From NCBI GenBank assembly GCA_003232445.1, contig QIJM01000532.1, forward strand, positions 1-5,981: a stretch of 5,981 nt of DNA, in the 5' to 3' direction. A program made the position numbers and the translations under genes. This stretch comes from Paraglaciecola arctica (GTDB lineage: Bacteria > Pseudomonadota > Gammaproteobacteria > Enterobacterales > Alteromonadaceae). Shown here in pieces: positions 5,534 to 5,981 of this stretch; positions within the stretch are counted from its first letter, which is position 1, and every line of letters begins with the position of its first letter. The notes beneath the pieces are model-generated. The model searched no databases and had not been told where the DNA came from. It saw only the letters and a list, made by a program, of their open reading frames with translations.

Positions 5534-5981
5534 TCAGATTTTGTTGTTGGCCAAAATATATGCAAGGGGAGCAAGCTGGATCTCTCCTTGAAATAGTATG
5601 TTTTTTTCTTGATTGAACCCAAAACAATAATGTGTCACTAATGTTGGCTCTTGCCCTTTTTGATTGGGATTTAACTGCGGTTGGCTCACAATTAGGTGTA
5701 TTTTTTGGTCGCTTCTTATTTTAGCTACCATATTGCAGTTTACTGATATTTTATGTGAAGTGTAGACCATAGGCTCGCGCTTAAAATCATGGCCATTGGC
5801 CTGCCCTCTCTCCAGAAGGGCGCATGAAATAAGACTGGTGAAATAGGTTTCAGGGAATAATATTTTGTCATTAACCTCATCGAAATAGTTAGACTGTTCA
5901 ACATGTGAACCAGTTAAAAAGTTTTTTGCATTGCTGTTGGTACTGAATTTTCGTTTATAAAAGTAACCATCTTTACCTAAG
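5534..5981 (-). CDS. Unrecognised protein, 5' part beyond the window edge
   Basis: I do not recognise this protein. The frame is open from the right edge to the TGA at 5534-5536, giving 148 visible residues with no stop. It begins LGKDGYFYKRKF and ends LAYILANNKI. The first Met in view (base 5770, visible residue 71) has no ribosome site, and 70 open codons precede it in AT-rich DNA, so the real start is probably outside the window. The composition is polar and mixed, without an obvious membrane helix, repeat or known catalytic motif in the visible part; two Cys (C53, C83) and a third at about residue 120 are present. It lies 21 bp upstream of the deaminase gene on the same strand, so they probably form one operon. 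That alone does not show a shared function. Confidence 0.65.
   Translation of the reverse strand, partial: LGKDGYFYKRKFSTNSNAKNFLTGSHVEQSNYFDEVNDKILFPETYFTSLISCALLERGQANGHDFKREPMVYTSHKISVNCNMVAKIRSDQKIHLIVSQPQLNPNQKGQEPTLVTHYCFGFNQEKNILFQGEIQLAPLAYILANNKI

Noticed and set aside
5424..5627. Open frame of 67 codons on the - strand spanning the deaminase start
   Set aside because: It overlaps two better-supported genes in a different frame, and the deaminase has a strong ribosome site and full motifs.

Overview
The window looks like chromosomal DNA of a marine gammaproteobacterium of the Alteromonadales (Paraglaciecola, Glaciecola or Aliiglaciecola type). This is inferred from protein character and moderate-to-low GC; no marker gene fixes the genus. 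Most of it is ordinary housekeeping or accessory coding sequence. The unusual part is an AT-rich, non-coding stretch of about 390 bp in the right half, which is full of repeats and operator-like structure.

Left to right: (1) the 3' part of a membrane-bound sensor diguanylate cyclase on the + strand, cut by the left edge; (2) a secreted serine hydrolase of the class C beta-lactamase / penicillin-binding-protein-like family on the + strand, with its own promoter region; (3) biosynthetic arginine decarboxylase (speA) on the - strand, convergent with the hydrolase and overlapping it by 3 bp so that the two stop codons interlock in one CTTAAG palindrome; (4) a small solitary XRE/Cro-type helix-turn-helix regulator on the - strand; (5) the 386-bp AT-rich region 4689-5074; (6) a cytosine-deaminase-like protein on the - strand, close to the yeast Fcy1 type; (7) an unrecognised protein on the - strand that runs off the right edge and is probably in one operon with the deaminase.

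The genes do not form one obvious pathway. GGDEF signalling, a periplasmic hydrolase, polyamine synthesis and pyrimidine salvage look like independent units. The most interesting inference concerns the regulator. Its upstream region holds a TGnTATAAT extended -10, a 6-bp-arm dyad just downstream of that -10, a perfect 12-bp palindrome, and four TAAC-N5-GTTA-like boxes spaced 20-21 bp apart (about two helical turns). A further 9-bp match to the box lies next to the regulator's own start codon. This could be an autoregulatory operator system. No phage, transposon, CRISPR, tRNA or rRNA was seen.
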